NCBI GenBank assembly: GCA_020634575.1
Contig: JACKBM010000006.1
Span: forward strand, 107,849-171,848
Length of the DNA: 64,000 nt
Origin: Ardenticatenales bacterium
GTDB lineage: Bacteria > Chloroflexota > Anaerolineae > Promineifilales > Promineifilaceae
Direction: 5' to 3'
The translations under genes and the position numbers were made by a program. The notes below the pieces were generated by a model that saw only the letters and a program-made list of their open reading frames with translations, was not told the DNA's origin and did not search any database. Positions within the stretch are counted from its first letter, which is position 1. Every line of letters begins with the position of its first letter. Below, piece after piece: positions 8,696 through 17,406 of this stretch.

Positions 8696-10702
8696 TTATG
8701 GCTTGGGAGCCATAGGGAGAAATATCTGTGTGGAATTGCCGATGAACAACTGCAGGTTGATCTGCGCTGAACCGGCCGGATCGCCTGACAGGGTTGTAGT
8801 CGTGACTGTGATATCGCCCAGATCGTGCCAGCCGATACCGAAGTCAGGCAAATCGTCAATGACCAGATTAACGGAAGCATAGCCATGGCCGGCAATCTGG
8901 CCGCTGCTCAGGATAAGGTCAACGTTGTGGTGAGCCAGGCTATCACTGGCGCTCCAGTTTAGTGGTTCATCGCCGAGGTTGGTAATCCCGATGGCGCCGT
9001 TGGCCTGCGTGGCGCCAGCCGCGGGGATGACAAACATCTCGTTGGTGACCGGCCCCAGCGTACCCGGCCGGTTAGCCCGGCTGGTGCGTTCAGCGTCATG
9101 CTTGAACATGGGCCAATCCGTATCCAGATTGGAATTGGGCAGATCCCAGACGAACAGGGTGGAATCGTGGACGATCAGTTCCAGTCTACCGTCATCGTCC
9201 ACATCGCCGAGGGCCGGTGTGTTGACCAGCCAGCCGCCGGTTGTGTAACCCGGCTTGCCGTCGGCGCCGCTGTTGCTGGTGGTGAGCTGTTGGCCATTGC
9301 CATCGACAATGACCACGCTGCTCTTCATGTTGAAGATAATTTCCTGCTTGTTGTCATTGTCGATGTCGCCCAGCACAAAGCTGAGGCCAACATCGAAATT
9401 GTGCGTCTGCCCGTTATACGTTTTGGGGATCATGGGGAAGCCGCTGACCAGGCTGCCATCGGCGTTCCAGGCGAAGATGCGGCCGCTGTTGTCGCCCATG
9501 ATGAGTTCCGGCCGGTTGTCGCCGGCGATGTCGCCGATGGCAGGTGAGGCAGGCGTGGTGTTGTTGGTGACTTTGCCGCCGTTCCAGCCTGACAGGGTGG
9601 TGCCATTATTGTTCAGCCCAAAGACGCGGAAGCCATAGGTCGGATGGTCCGGGCTATTGACGTGATAAAAAGTGCCTGTGCCGTGGAAGATGTCTGGGGT
9701 GCCATTTTCGTTCAGGTCGGCAATTGCCGGCGTGGACTGAATGATCTCCAGATAATATTTGGGGAAGCCGGGCAGCAAATTGCCCTGATAATCGACGGCA
9801 TATAGCGAGCCGCCACAATAACCTGGCGCCCAGCCTGCCGGCAAGGTATAGGGGCAGGTCCAGCCGCCGGAATTGCCACCATAGCGGCTATCAAAATTGC
9901 CTTCATCCGTGCCGATGACGATGTCCAGGTGGCCGTCGCCGTTCAGATCGGCCAGGGCAGGTGAGCTCCAGATGCTGTCAGCCAGCTTGCCGACGAGGTT
10001 GGGCCAGGTCGGGAAGCGGTCGAGCAGGGCGCTATCGGCGGGGAAGCCGGCAACCATGCTGCCGTTATGGTGATAGGCGTAAATACGCTTGTCAAAAGAG
10101 CCGACGACAATTTCCTTGTCGCCGTCATTATCCAGGTCGCCGATAGCCGGGGTGGAGAAGACCGTTTTAGGATTGCCGTTGCTGTGTGTATCGATGGTGA
10201 ACCGGGGCCAGCCGTTTTTGACGGTGCCATTGTGCTCCAGGACGATTACGCCGCCCTTGGTGCCGGTCCCCACATCGCTGCCGAAGCCCACGACAATTTC
10301 GGGCCGGCCGCCATCGTTGTTGTCGATATCACCAACGGCCGGTGAGGATTGGATGACGGCGGTATTGGGGGCCATGCCGATTGCACTGGCAATGTCGACA
10401 TCGAAGATAACGGCGCCATCAGCGCTGCCGTCATGGCGTAGCGCGACGATGTGACCGGCGCGGGTGGCAATGATGATATCCAGGATGCCATCGTTGTTGA
10501 CATCGGCGAGCGCTGGCGAGGCGCGATGGCAGTTGACGCCGCCGCTGGGGCAGGCGCTTGATGGAATTGCGCGCGACCATTGCGGCGATTCCATCGCTTC
10601 GGGCGTGATAGCTGCCCGAATGGGAGCCACTAGGGCGACGATTGCCAGCATCATACTGGCAACCAGCCCGCCCAGGGCCCATTGCTTTTGCTTATGCTTC
10701 AT
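8696..10702 (-). CDS. Secreted FG-GAP/VCBS repeat protein, paralogue A
   Basis: 668 residues, with a signal peptide (MKHKQKQWALGGLVASMM, cleavage likely near APIRA) and no other membrane segment. The body is a chain of FG-GAP/VCBS beta-propeller repeats, each with a calcium-type loop such as DVNNDGILD, DIDNNDGG, DLDNDGDKE, DLNGDGHLD, DLNENGTPD and DVDDDGRLE. About 100 residues of beta-sandwich follow, and the chain ends STQIFLPMAPKP, an LP-type tail shared with three other secreted proteins here. The ATG at 10702 has AAGGA nine bases upstream; a start at 10813 would add a non-signal leader. It is closely related to the 12406-14430 protein. Role is probably adhesive or surface-structural; function unproven. 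Confidence 0.88.
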   Translation of the reverse strand: MKHKQKQWALGGLVASMMLAIVALVAPIRAAITPEAMESPQWSRAIPSSACPSGGVNCHRASPALADVNNDGILDIIIATRAGHIVALRHDGSADGAVIFDVDIASAIGMAPNTAVIQSSPAVGDIDNNDGGRPEIVVGFGSDVGTGTKGGVIVLEHNGTVKNGWPRFTIDTHSNGNPKTVFSTPAIGDLDNDGDKEIVVGSFDKRIYAYHHNGSMVAGFPADSALLDRFPTWPNLVGKLADSIWSSPALADLNGDGHLDIVIGTDEGNFDSRYGGNSGGWTCPYTLPAGWAPGYCGGSLYAVDYQGNLLPGFPKYYLEIIQSTPAIADLNENGTPDIFHGTGTFYHVNSPDHPTYGFRVFGLNNNGTTLSGWNGGKVTNNTTPASPAIGDIAGDNRPELIMGDNSGRIFAWNADGSLVSGFPMIPKTYNGQTHNFDVGLSFVLGDIDNDNKQEIIFNMKSSVVIVDGNGQQLTTSNSGADGKPGYTTGGWLVNTPALGDVDDDGRLELIVHDSTLFVWDLPNSNLDTDWPMFKHDAERTSRANRPGTLGPVTNEMFVIPAAGATQANGAIGITNLGDEPLNWSASDSLAHHNVDLILSSGQIAGHGYASVNLVIDDLPDFGIGWHDLGDITVTTTTLSGDPAGSAQINLQLFIGNSTQIFLPMAPKP

Positions 10703-10979
10703 GCTTTTGTTCCTTTTCCCTAAATGGCTATGGCGCCATCTGCCATTCAGTTTAGAACGTGGTGGAGCCGCCTCAATAGGATATATGGCAAGCAGGGACT
10801 GGACTCCTAGCAAGCACTCATACGGTCTGCGCGCATAAGGTGAGAATTAGATGAGTTTTTGGTGGGCTCTTTGCCGAATGTTAAGAAAAACGGTTGCCGC
10901 TTTTCTCCTATTCGGCGGTATTAATGGCCGAGAGGGTGATTGCGAAAGTGTAAGGCTCTGCAGTGCCGGTTCGGGAGTC

Positions 10980-12225
10980 CTAGGACAAAAATCCCTTCTC
11001 TTTCAGCGCCTTCTGATAGCTCGTTTCCAGCCGTGTTCTGACCTGTTCCCAGCGATAGGTCGCCGCCAGTTTCTGTTGGCCATTGGCGCCGAGCTGACGC
11101 GCAAAATCCGGGGCGTTTAGCAGCTGTGTCAGCGCCTGCGCCAGGGCCTGGCTATCGCCATACGGTATCAGCAGACCGTTTGTCCCGTCGTCGATGACCC
11201 CCGGGATGCCGCCACTGCGTGCGCCGATCACGGGCACCCCATGCTGCCACGCTTCGAGGATGACGATGCCGAAGGCGTCGCTGCGCGAGGGTAGTAAAAA
11301 GACGAAAGCGCCGGCCAGCAGTTGGTGCTTGCGCGCCTCGCTGACCCGACCCAGTGTATGGATGCGTGCCCGCTGCGCCGGGGGCAGGCCCGCAATGTGG
11401 GCGGCGACATCTGCATCCACATGGCCGGCTAAAACCAGGTGGAGCTCAGTAGATGGCGCCAGGGTGCTGATAGCGTTGATCGCCTCAAAGCTACCCTTGT
11501 CCCGGCTGGCCCGGCCGACAAACAAGGCGTAACGCGCCGGCAGCGCCGGATCTGGCGCTGCGGCGGCGGCAGGATAAGGCGTGTAGCCCATCCCGATGAG
11601 ATCAATGCATTCTGGCGCAATGCCCCAGCTGGTCAGGCCCGCCTTTTCGCTGCTGGAAAGCGCCAATAGCCGGGCGGCGCTGGCCAGCAACTCGCGTTGC
11701 TCGCGGCGCTGCAGGTTCCAGCGGGCGGAGCGGCTACCTGGATGAGCAAACGGGGTGATGACCAGGGGCAGCTGATGATGGCGGGCGTAAGCGGCATCGG
11801 CCAGCGAGGGGCGTTCCCAGGAGAGGTTAAAGCCGTGCACCAGGTCAAAGTCTGGTTTCAGATCAGCCAGCAAGGCAGGCAGGTCCGGCAAATGGGGAAA
11901 CAAGGCGTTGTATGGGGCGAAGGGATTGAGACCGGCCGGTAACCAGTCCGTCAACGCCAGCAACTTGCGCCGCCGGAACAAGGCGGCCTGGCCGCCGGGG
12001 AAAGGGGGAATAGGCAGATGGTAACTACGAAAAGGCCACGCCTGTGCCTCAGCTGCCGGAGCCGGCTCACTGCCCCTGCCAGAAATCTGCCTCCTGGCGC
12101 GCTGTGCTGGTGACAACGGTCAACTCGTGACCGGCCTGGGCCAGTTCGAGGACGACGTCCAGGGCATACCGTTCGCCGCCGCCCAGGGTGGTGCCCAGGG
12201 CAGGCGTGACAATTAACAAACGCAC
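10980..12225 (-). CDS. GT4 family glycosyltransferase, interrupted by a one-base frameshift
   Basis: The C-terminal 362 residues read in one frame and contain SDAFGIVILEAW (Asp in place of the first Glu of the usual E-x7-E pair) followed by GVPVIGARSGGIPGV. The missing N-terminus is in another frame: from a GTG at 12225, preceded by GAGG, it reads RLLIVTPALGTTLGGGERY and on to ADFWQGQ, then meets a TGA at 12067-12069. Removing one T there joins the two parts in register (GQEPAP) and restores a protein of about 414 residues, a normal GT4 length that lines up with the 7359-8618 enzyme. It may be a true pseudogene, a programmed shift or an assembly error. An ATG at 12116 would give only the truncated form, lacking the acceptor loop. 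Confidence 0.85.
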
Positions 12226-12340
12226 GAAGCTAATACCTCAGCTTTGCGACTCTGCAAGGGCGTTAACAGCCTGATGACGAGGCGGTAGCGCAAAGTCTTG
12301 GCCCAAGTGTATGTTGTTCGGTCCACCTTGCACAGGCAAG

Positions 12341-12380
12341 AAAAAAGGCGGCCACATCTTTTTTGGTGGCCGCCTTTTTT
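12341..12380 (-). terminator. Intrinsic terminator after FG-GAP gene
   Basis: A perfect 15-bp inverted repeat: AAAAAAGGCGGCCAC at 12341-12355 and GTGGCCGCCTTTTTT at 12366-12380, with a ten-base loop. A-run and T-run flank the GC stem on both sides, so it can work in either direction. It lies 25 bases after the stop codon of the 12406-14430 gene. Confidence 0.9.
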
Positions 12381-12405
12381 GCCGGGACAGCAATGGGTGG
12401 GCTTC

Positions 12406-14430
12406 CTAATTCGAGGGCGATATCGGAAGGAACGTCCGGTGCGGGTTCCCTCGATAGATGCGCAGGGTAATGGTGGCGGTACCGGCCGGTTGCCCCAGGC
12501 TATTGGTTGCCTGAATGGAGATGGTGCCCAGGTTATTCCAGCCATTGTTCAACGTGTTAACGTTCCGCACTTCAACAGTAAATGTTTTGGAACCATTGCC
12601 CGGTACCTGGCCGGAGCCATTCACGACAGTGACGCGGGAATTGGCATTGTTCGTGTTGACCGTGTAATTCATAGGCAGGTCGCCAGCATTGACAACAGCC
12701 ATCGCCCCGGAGCCAAAATTGCTGTTCTGCAAGGAGCGTACCATGCGCAGTTCACCTGGCATTTGCTGCAGGCTGCCAGGTGCATTGACGCGGCTTGTGC
12801 CGGCGGCATTTTGCTTGAACATACCCCATTCAGCTTCGCTACCGGCGTTGGGCAAATCATAAACGTAAAGCCGGCTGTCATGGACGACGAGTTCCAGCTT
12901 GCCGTCGCCATCGACATCGCCGACGGCGGGGCTGTTGCGCAGCCAGCCACCGGTCGCGTAGGCGGGTTTGCCATCAGCGCCGTTGTTTTTGGTGGTCAAC
13001 TGGGTCCCGTTGCCATCAACAACCGTGATGCTGTCGCGCTGGGAGACAAAAATCTCCATCTTGCCGTCATTGTCATAGTCAGCCAGGATAACGCCGAAGC
13101 CAACGTCAAAGTTGGTCGATTGGCCGGTGCGGGCCAGGGGCCGCATCGGGAAGCCGGCGACGAGCTGGCCGTTGGCATGATAGGCGTAGATACGCCCGCC
13201 GTTGTGGGACATGATGACGACTTCTGGCGACGCGTCCCCGGCAATATTGCCGATGGCGGGTGAGCCAGGGATGGTGCCGTCTACAGATTTGGGCGTGGCC
13301 CAGCCGGGTACGGTGCCGCCGGAAGCGCTGACGGCGGAGAGAATAAAGCCATTGGTGGGATGGCTCGGGCTATTGGTGTTGTAGAAGGTACCGGTGCCGA
13401 TGAGGATATCTTCGTTGCCGTCGCCATTGAGGTCGGCGATGGCGGGCGTGGACTGGATTGCTTCCAGCATATATTTCGGGAAGCCAGGCAGCACATTGCC
13501 AAAGCGGTCAAAGGCGTAGACGGAGCCACCGCAGTAGCCGGGCGCCCAACCGGCCGGTAACTGATACGGACAATTCCAGCCACCGGAGTTGCCACCCCAG
13601 CGGGAATCAAAGTTACCCTCATCACTGCCGATAATAATGTCCAGATAACCGTCATTGTTCAGATCGGCCAGGGCGGGGGAGCTCCAGGTGCTGTCCGCCA
13701 GGCTGCCAACAAGGTTGGGCCAGGTGGGGAAGCGGTGCAGCAGGGCACTGTCCGCTGTCCAACCGCTCATCAAGTTGCCGTTGTGATGATAGGCGTAGAT
13801 CCGCTTGTCAAAACCACCGGCGACGATCTCCAGATCGCCGTCGTTGTCCAGGTCACCCAGGGCCGGGCTGGAGAAGACAGAGTGGGGCAGATCGTTATTA
13901 TTCTTGCCGATGCTCTCATTGGGCCAGCCTGGCTTGAGCGTCCCATTGTGCTCCAGCACAATGATGCCGCCCTTGGTATTGTGATTCCAGTCAGCTCCAT
14001 AGCCCACAACGATCTCGACACGACCATCTTTGTCGATGTCGGCCACCGCCGCACCGGAGGCGATGACCGCTGAGCCTGAGCTCATGCCAATCATCGGGGC
14101 GATATCAACATCAAAAATGACAGCTCCACTGGCGCTGCCATTATGCCGGATCGCCATAATATGGCCATTGCCTGTTGTCAGGACAATATCCAGTTTGCCA
14201 TCGTTATTGACGTCAGCCAGCGCAGGGGAGCCGCGGTGACAATTGTCGCCGCCGCCAGGGCAGTTGCCGCCCGGGAGGTCACGCCAGAAAAGGATGTCAC
14301 CCCCATTGGGGTTATCGAAGCCTTCCTCTGCCCTTGTTTCACCACCAAGCAAAACAAGCGGCAACAGAAGAAACACAAGATACTTCTGTATTAAACGCGT
14401 CAGTGAGCGCGCAACGGAATGTTGAACCAT
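12406..14430 (-). CDS. Secreted FG-GAP/VCBS repeat protein, paralogue B
   Basis: 674 residues with an N-terminal signal (KYLVFLLLPLVLLGGETRA) and FG-GAP/VCBS repeats with loops such as DVNNDGKLD, DIDKDGRVE, DLDNDGDLE, DLNNDGYLD, DLNGDGNED and DVDGDGKLE. It matches the 8696-10702 protein over almost its full length (for example NCHR-SPALADVNNDG near the N-terminus and GWTCPYTLPAGWAPGYCGGS against GWNCPYQLPAGWAPGYCGGS). The last 100 residues form a beta-sandwich and the C-terminus is HRTFLPISPSN, an LP-type tail. The ATG at 14430 has AGGT about ten bases upstream. Likely displayed on the cell surface; a role in presenting or binding the polymer made by neighbouring genes is only a guess. Confidence 0.88.
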   Translation of the reverse strand: MVQHSVARSLTRLIQKYLVFLLLPLVLLGGETRAEEGFDNPNGGDILFWRDLPGGNCPGGGDNCHRGSPALADVNNDGKLDIVLTTGNGHIMAIRHNGSASGAVIFDVDIAPMIGMSSGSAVIASGAAVADIDKDGRVEIVVGYGADWNHNTKGGIIVLEHNGTLKPGWPNESIGKNNNDLPHSVFSSPALGDLDNDGDLEIVAGGFDKRIYAYHHNGNLMSGWTADSALLHRFPTWPNLVGSLADSTWSSPALADLNNDGYLDIIIGSDEGNFDSRWGGNSGGWNCPYQLPAGWAPGYCGGSVYAFDRFGNVLPGFPKYMLEAIQSTPAIADLNGDGNEDILIGTGTFYNTNSPSHPTNGFILSAVSASGGTVPGWATPKSVDGTIPGSPAIGNIAGDASPEVVIMSHNGGRIYAYHANGQLVAGFPMRPLARTGQSTNFDVGFGVILADYDNDGKMEIFVSQRDSITVVDGNGTQLTTKNNGADGKPAYATGGWLRNSPAVGDVDGDGKLELVVHDSRLYVYDLPNAGSEAEWGMFKQNAAGTSRVNAPGSLQQMPGELRMVRSLQNSNFGSGAMAVVNAGDLPMNYTVNTNNANSRVTVVNGSGQVPGNGSKTFTVEVRNVNTLNNGWNNLGTISIQATNSLGQPAGTATITLRIYRGNPHRTFLPISPSN

Positions 14431-14663
14431 CAGTTAATCTACCTGTACGCCGCCAAATAATTAACAATCACAAGCTGTATGTGCCGGGAGATAAGAGATA
14501 TTTGGTTTCCCGTCAGCGAAAACAGCATTCCAGTACTTCCGTACCATCATACAGGTAGAACAAAACAGGAGATATAAATGGGTTAACATCAATGATGTTG
14601 CTAAAGGCAGACCGGGACCGGACCCCTGGACAGGACAAAAACGGGTGTTTTGAGCGGCTGGAA

Positions 14664-15851
14664 TCAGTGGTGTGCGGGCGTCAAAATATTAAGGAGCGCC
14701 TCATATTTGGCCAGGACAACAGGCCAGCTGAAATTGGCGTCTGCGAAGGCGTGGCCGCTTGAGCCGAGAGTCTGGCGCACGGCAGCGTCAGACAGGAGCC
14801 GGGACAGGGTCAATTTGAACTCGGCATAGCTGGTGTAGAAGAGCCCGCCCTGGCTCTGCCGGGCCAGATCGAGCAGCACCTGGCATTGGCCGTTGACCAG
14901 GACCGGCCGGTCCAGCAACCAGCCCTCCAGCGTGATGATCGACAGACTCTCAAACCGGCTGGGCACCACCACCAGCTCCGCGCCGGCAATGGCCGCATAT
15001 TTCATTTCCTCAGAGACAAAACCGGTCGCGACGATGGCCGGATCAGCCGGTAAGGGGATGTTGGCGCGCCCCAGCAAAACCAGTTTGACATCGGTCCCGG
15101 TTTCGCGGCGGAAGCGCTGGAAATGGTCCAGCAATTCCGGCACGTTTTTGGAAGGTGCAATGCGGCCGGCGTAGAGGATGTAGGGGCCATCCAGATTGTA
15201 GGTTTCGCGGAACTGCGCCGGGTCCGCGCCCATGGGCTGGTCCACGCCGGTGCCGATGACCAGGTTGGGCACGTGGGCATTGCCCATGACTCGTTCGACC
15301 AGCGCCTTTTCGCTGCTGGTGTTGTAGGCGATGAAGCGGCATTGGTGGAACAGGGGGCGGAAAATGGGCAGGTAGAGGGCCGGCTCATCGTGGGCGCAGG
15401 GGACAAAGACGGCCTTGTCGGCGACCAGGGGCAGGCCAAAACCGGCCGGTGCATAGATGTAGGTGAAGAAAAAGAAGAGTTCAAACGCGTCGCGCTGGGC
15501 CCGGATGTAGTCAAACAGCCCACTGGCGTATGGCCCCTGCTCCTTAAGCCAGGCCGTTTCCTCTGCTTCAGTGTGGGGCAGGTTGAATACCTGGTAAGTG
15601 GAGGCCTGGGCGGCTTGCCAATCGCGGGGCTGGTCGACGGGGAAGCGATGGAGCTGGACGCCGTTGAGCTGGCTGGAACCGGCCGGATAATGATCCGCCC
15701 AGGTCTGGTAATCGATGGCGCAGGTCGTGATGACGTGGACTTCGGCCAGGGCGGTCAGCCGTTCGGCCACCCAGCGAGCCATCTGCTCCGCCCCGCCGTT
15801 CACCTCTTCGCCGTAGCGCTGCACGACGATGGCGATCTTCGGCTTACTCAT
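14664..15851 (-). CDS. GT4 family glycosyltransferase
   Basis: 395 residues starting MSKPKIAIVVQRYGEEVNGG at the ATG at 15851, which overlaps the stop of the upstream glycosyltransferase by eight bases; a longer frame to 15980 lies inside that gene and is not credible. The donor motif is FESLSIITLEGW (E-x7-E). A HDEPALYLPIFRP block matches HDEPYVWLGLYRP in the 17407-18591 enzyme, and both contain HNGV/LNGV with RRFPV-like segments and a GGLYF/GGLFY motif, so the two are paralogues in one locus. Donor and acceptor are unknown. Confidence 0.92.
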   Translation of the reverse strand: MSKPKIAIVVQRYGEEVNGGAEQMARWVAERLTALAEVHVITTCAIDYQTWADHYPAGSSQLNGVQLHRFPVDQPRDWQAAQASTYQVFNLPHTEAEETAWLKEQGPYASGLFDYIRAQRDAFELFFFFTYIYAPAGFGLPLVADKAVFVPCAHDEPALYLPIFRPLFHQCRFIAYNTSSEKALVERVMGNAHVPNLVIGTGVDQPMGADPAQFRETYNLDGPYILYAGRIAPSKNVPELLDHFQRFRRETGTDVKLVLLGRANIPLPADPAIVATGFVSEEMKYAAIAGAELVVVPSRFESLSIITLEGWLLDRPVLVNGQCQVLLDLARQSQGGLFYTSYAEFKLTLSRLLSDAAVRQTLGSSGHAFADANFSWPVVLAKYEALLNILTPAHH

Positions 15852-16932
15852 CTCGCCCCAACCAGCCGGGCAACAGCCGGCGAATATTCGCCGCCAGGGC
15901 GTCATCGCTGTAGCGCATGGCCCAGTGTTGGCTCTGCTGGCGGCGCTCAGCGTAGCCTCCTTCATCCAGCAGGGCTTCATGAATCAGACGCGCGGCTGTG
16001 GCCGGCTGTTTCTTGTCAATGACCAGGGCACCCGGGCCGGCCACTTCGGGTAGCGGCGGCAGGTCGTCGATGGCAGACGGCGTGCCCATGAAAGCGGCCT
16101 CGGCCAGCGGCACGCAGAAGCTCTCCCACTCTGATGTCACCAGCAGAAAGCGGGCGTGGCGGAACAGCGAGCCCAGCAGGGCCGGGTTTGTCACCTTGCC
16201 CGGCCGGATCACCTTTTCTGTCAGCCCCTGCTGCTTGATGAAGCGGCTCATTTCCGCTTCGTAGCCTGGCGTGAGATCGGTTGGCCCGACCAGGAAAAAG
16301 TAGAGTTCCGGCCGCAGCGTTTGCAACTCGGCAATGATGGCCAACTGGGCCAGGATATCTTTCTGCGGGATCAGCCGGCCGACAAAGAGCAGGTATTCGA
16401 TATGCGGTAGCAGCTCCGCCAGCTCGGCATCATCCTCCGCCGGGTAGCGCGCCGTATCGACGCAGAGCGGGACCACCGCCAGCCGCTCCGCCGGGAAACC
16501 ATGAGTGAGCAGGTCGGCCCGCATGTATTCCGTGTGGACGATGAATTGGTCAAAGGCCGTGCGCAGTTCGGGCAGTTGGGCCAGCCCTTCGCGGCAGAGC
16601 GCCTCCATCTGGGCATTGCGGCCGCGGTACAGCTCGGGCGGCGAGATGCCGTGGTAATCCATCAGCTTGAAGTCGCTGCTGGCCCGGGCCTGGGCGAGGT
16701 TGGGGGTGGCGATGGAATAATGGTACCAGAGCAGATCGTGGCCGGTGGGCCGGTATTGGTCGGCCGGGACCGCCAGCGGGCGCAGGCTGGGGGCGATGTG
16801 GTCAGCGTAGAGGCGAACGTGGGCCCCCCAGTTTTGCCAGAGGCGGCGCAATGTCAGCACATAGTTGCCGATGGCGTCGCCCGGGACAAGGGCGGCGGTC
16901 ATGATGTGGACCGTCAGGGGCTGCTCAGACAC
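15844..16932 (-). CDS. GT4 family glycosyltransferase
   Basis: 362 residues from a GTG start at 16932, three bases after the stop of the small coiled-coil gene upstream, so the pair is almost certainly co-translated. The N-terminal half has GDAIGNYVLTLRRLWQNWGA, a form seen in polysaccharide GT4 enzymes that act at the start of a chain; the donor site reads WESFCVPLAEAAF (E-x7-E) followed by GTPSAIDDLPPLPEV. Less like the other GT4 proteins in the locus, so probably a different linkage. Specificity is unknown. Confidence 0.9.
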   Translation of the reverse strand: MSEQPLTVHIMTAALVPGDAIGNYVLTLRRLWQNWGAHVRLYADHIAPSLRPLAVPADQYRPTGHDLLWYHYSIATPNLAQARASSDFKLMDYHGISPPELYRGRNAQMEALCREGLAQLPELRTAFDQFIVHTEYMRADLLTHGFPAERLAVVPLCVDTARYPAEDDAELAELLPHIEYLLFVGRLIPQKDILAQLAIIAELQTLRPELYFFLVGPTDLTPGYEAEMSRFIKQQGLTEKVIRPGKVTNPALLGSLFRHARFLLVTSEWESFCVPLAEAAFMGTPSAIDDLPPLPEVAGPGALVIDKKQPATAARLIHEALLDEGGYAERRQQSQHWAMRYSDDALAANIRRLLPGWLGRDE

Positions 16933-16935
16933 GCG

Positions 16936-17337
16936 TTAATCCTGGCCTTTGTCAGTCAGCTGTTGCTCCAGCTCGGCCAGCCGCTGTTCCTGGGCGTCGA
17001 GCCGCGCCTGCAGCAGGCCCAGCGCCTCGGTGATCTCGTGGTTGACCGCTTGCTGATGGCCGGCGCTCCGGTTGACGTAGTAGAGGACAAGCTGATGGGC
17101 CTGCTCGCGAATGCTGGCCCAGAGCCGGCCGATGAGCGGCAGGCGGGTGGCGTTGGATGGGGCCAGATCCGGTGCTGTCGGCAGGGTGTGGGCGGCCAGG
17201 CTGATCTGCTGGCGGTGCCGTTCCAGGTCGGAGGCGGCGGCGCTGCTGGGCGGACCGGCCGGTGCCTGGCCTCGCTCGGCCAGGATTGCCGCCACCCGGC
17301 GCACGATTGTTTGCGAGTCACGTGTTGTCTCGGGCAT
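16936..17337 (-). CDS. Small PLIG-helix/coiled-coil protein, copy 1
   Basis: About 133 residues from the ATG at 17337. The N-terminus is polar (SQTIVRRVAAILAERG), the middle carries RLPLIGRLWASIREQAHQL, an amphipathic segment followed by VLYYVNRSAGHQQAVNHEI, and the C-terminus is a charged coiled coil (RLDAQEQRLAELEQQL). The middle segment is shared with the proteins at 18588-18965 and 20179-20481, and each of the three sits immediately before a glycosyltransferase gene with a gap of a few bases or an overlap. Similar PLIGPL-plus-QQ-FN segments occur, as far as I recall, as linkers in larger sugar-locus methyltransferase proteins. No enzyme motif is visible. A membrane-associating scaffold for the partner enzyme is a plausible guess. 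Confidence 0.75.
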   Translation of the reverse strand: MPETTRDSQTIVRRVAAILAERGQAPAGPPSSAAASDLERHRQQISLAAHTLPTAPDLAPSNATRLPLIGRLWASIREQAHQLVLYYVNRSAGHQQAVNHEITEALGLLQARLDAQEQRLAELEQQLTDKGQD

Positions 17338-17406
17338 CGCCGCCGATTTTACCCGAAGACGCGAGTTGAGGGTAGGGACCGTCGGGTGCCGCACCCGACG
17401 GGTCCC

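Noticed and set aside
10703..10979. Riboswitch upstream of the FG-GAP gene
   Set aside because: Checked by eye for c-di-GMP and other common types; no conserved core was found, only weak hairpins.
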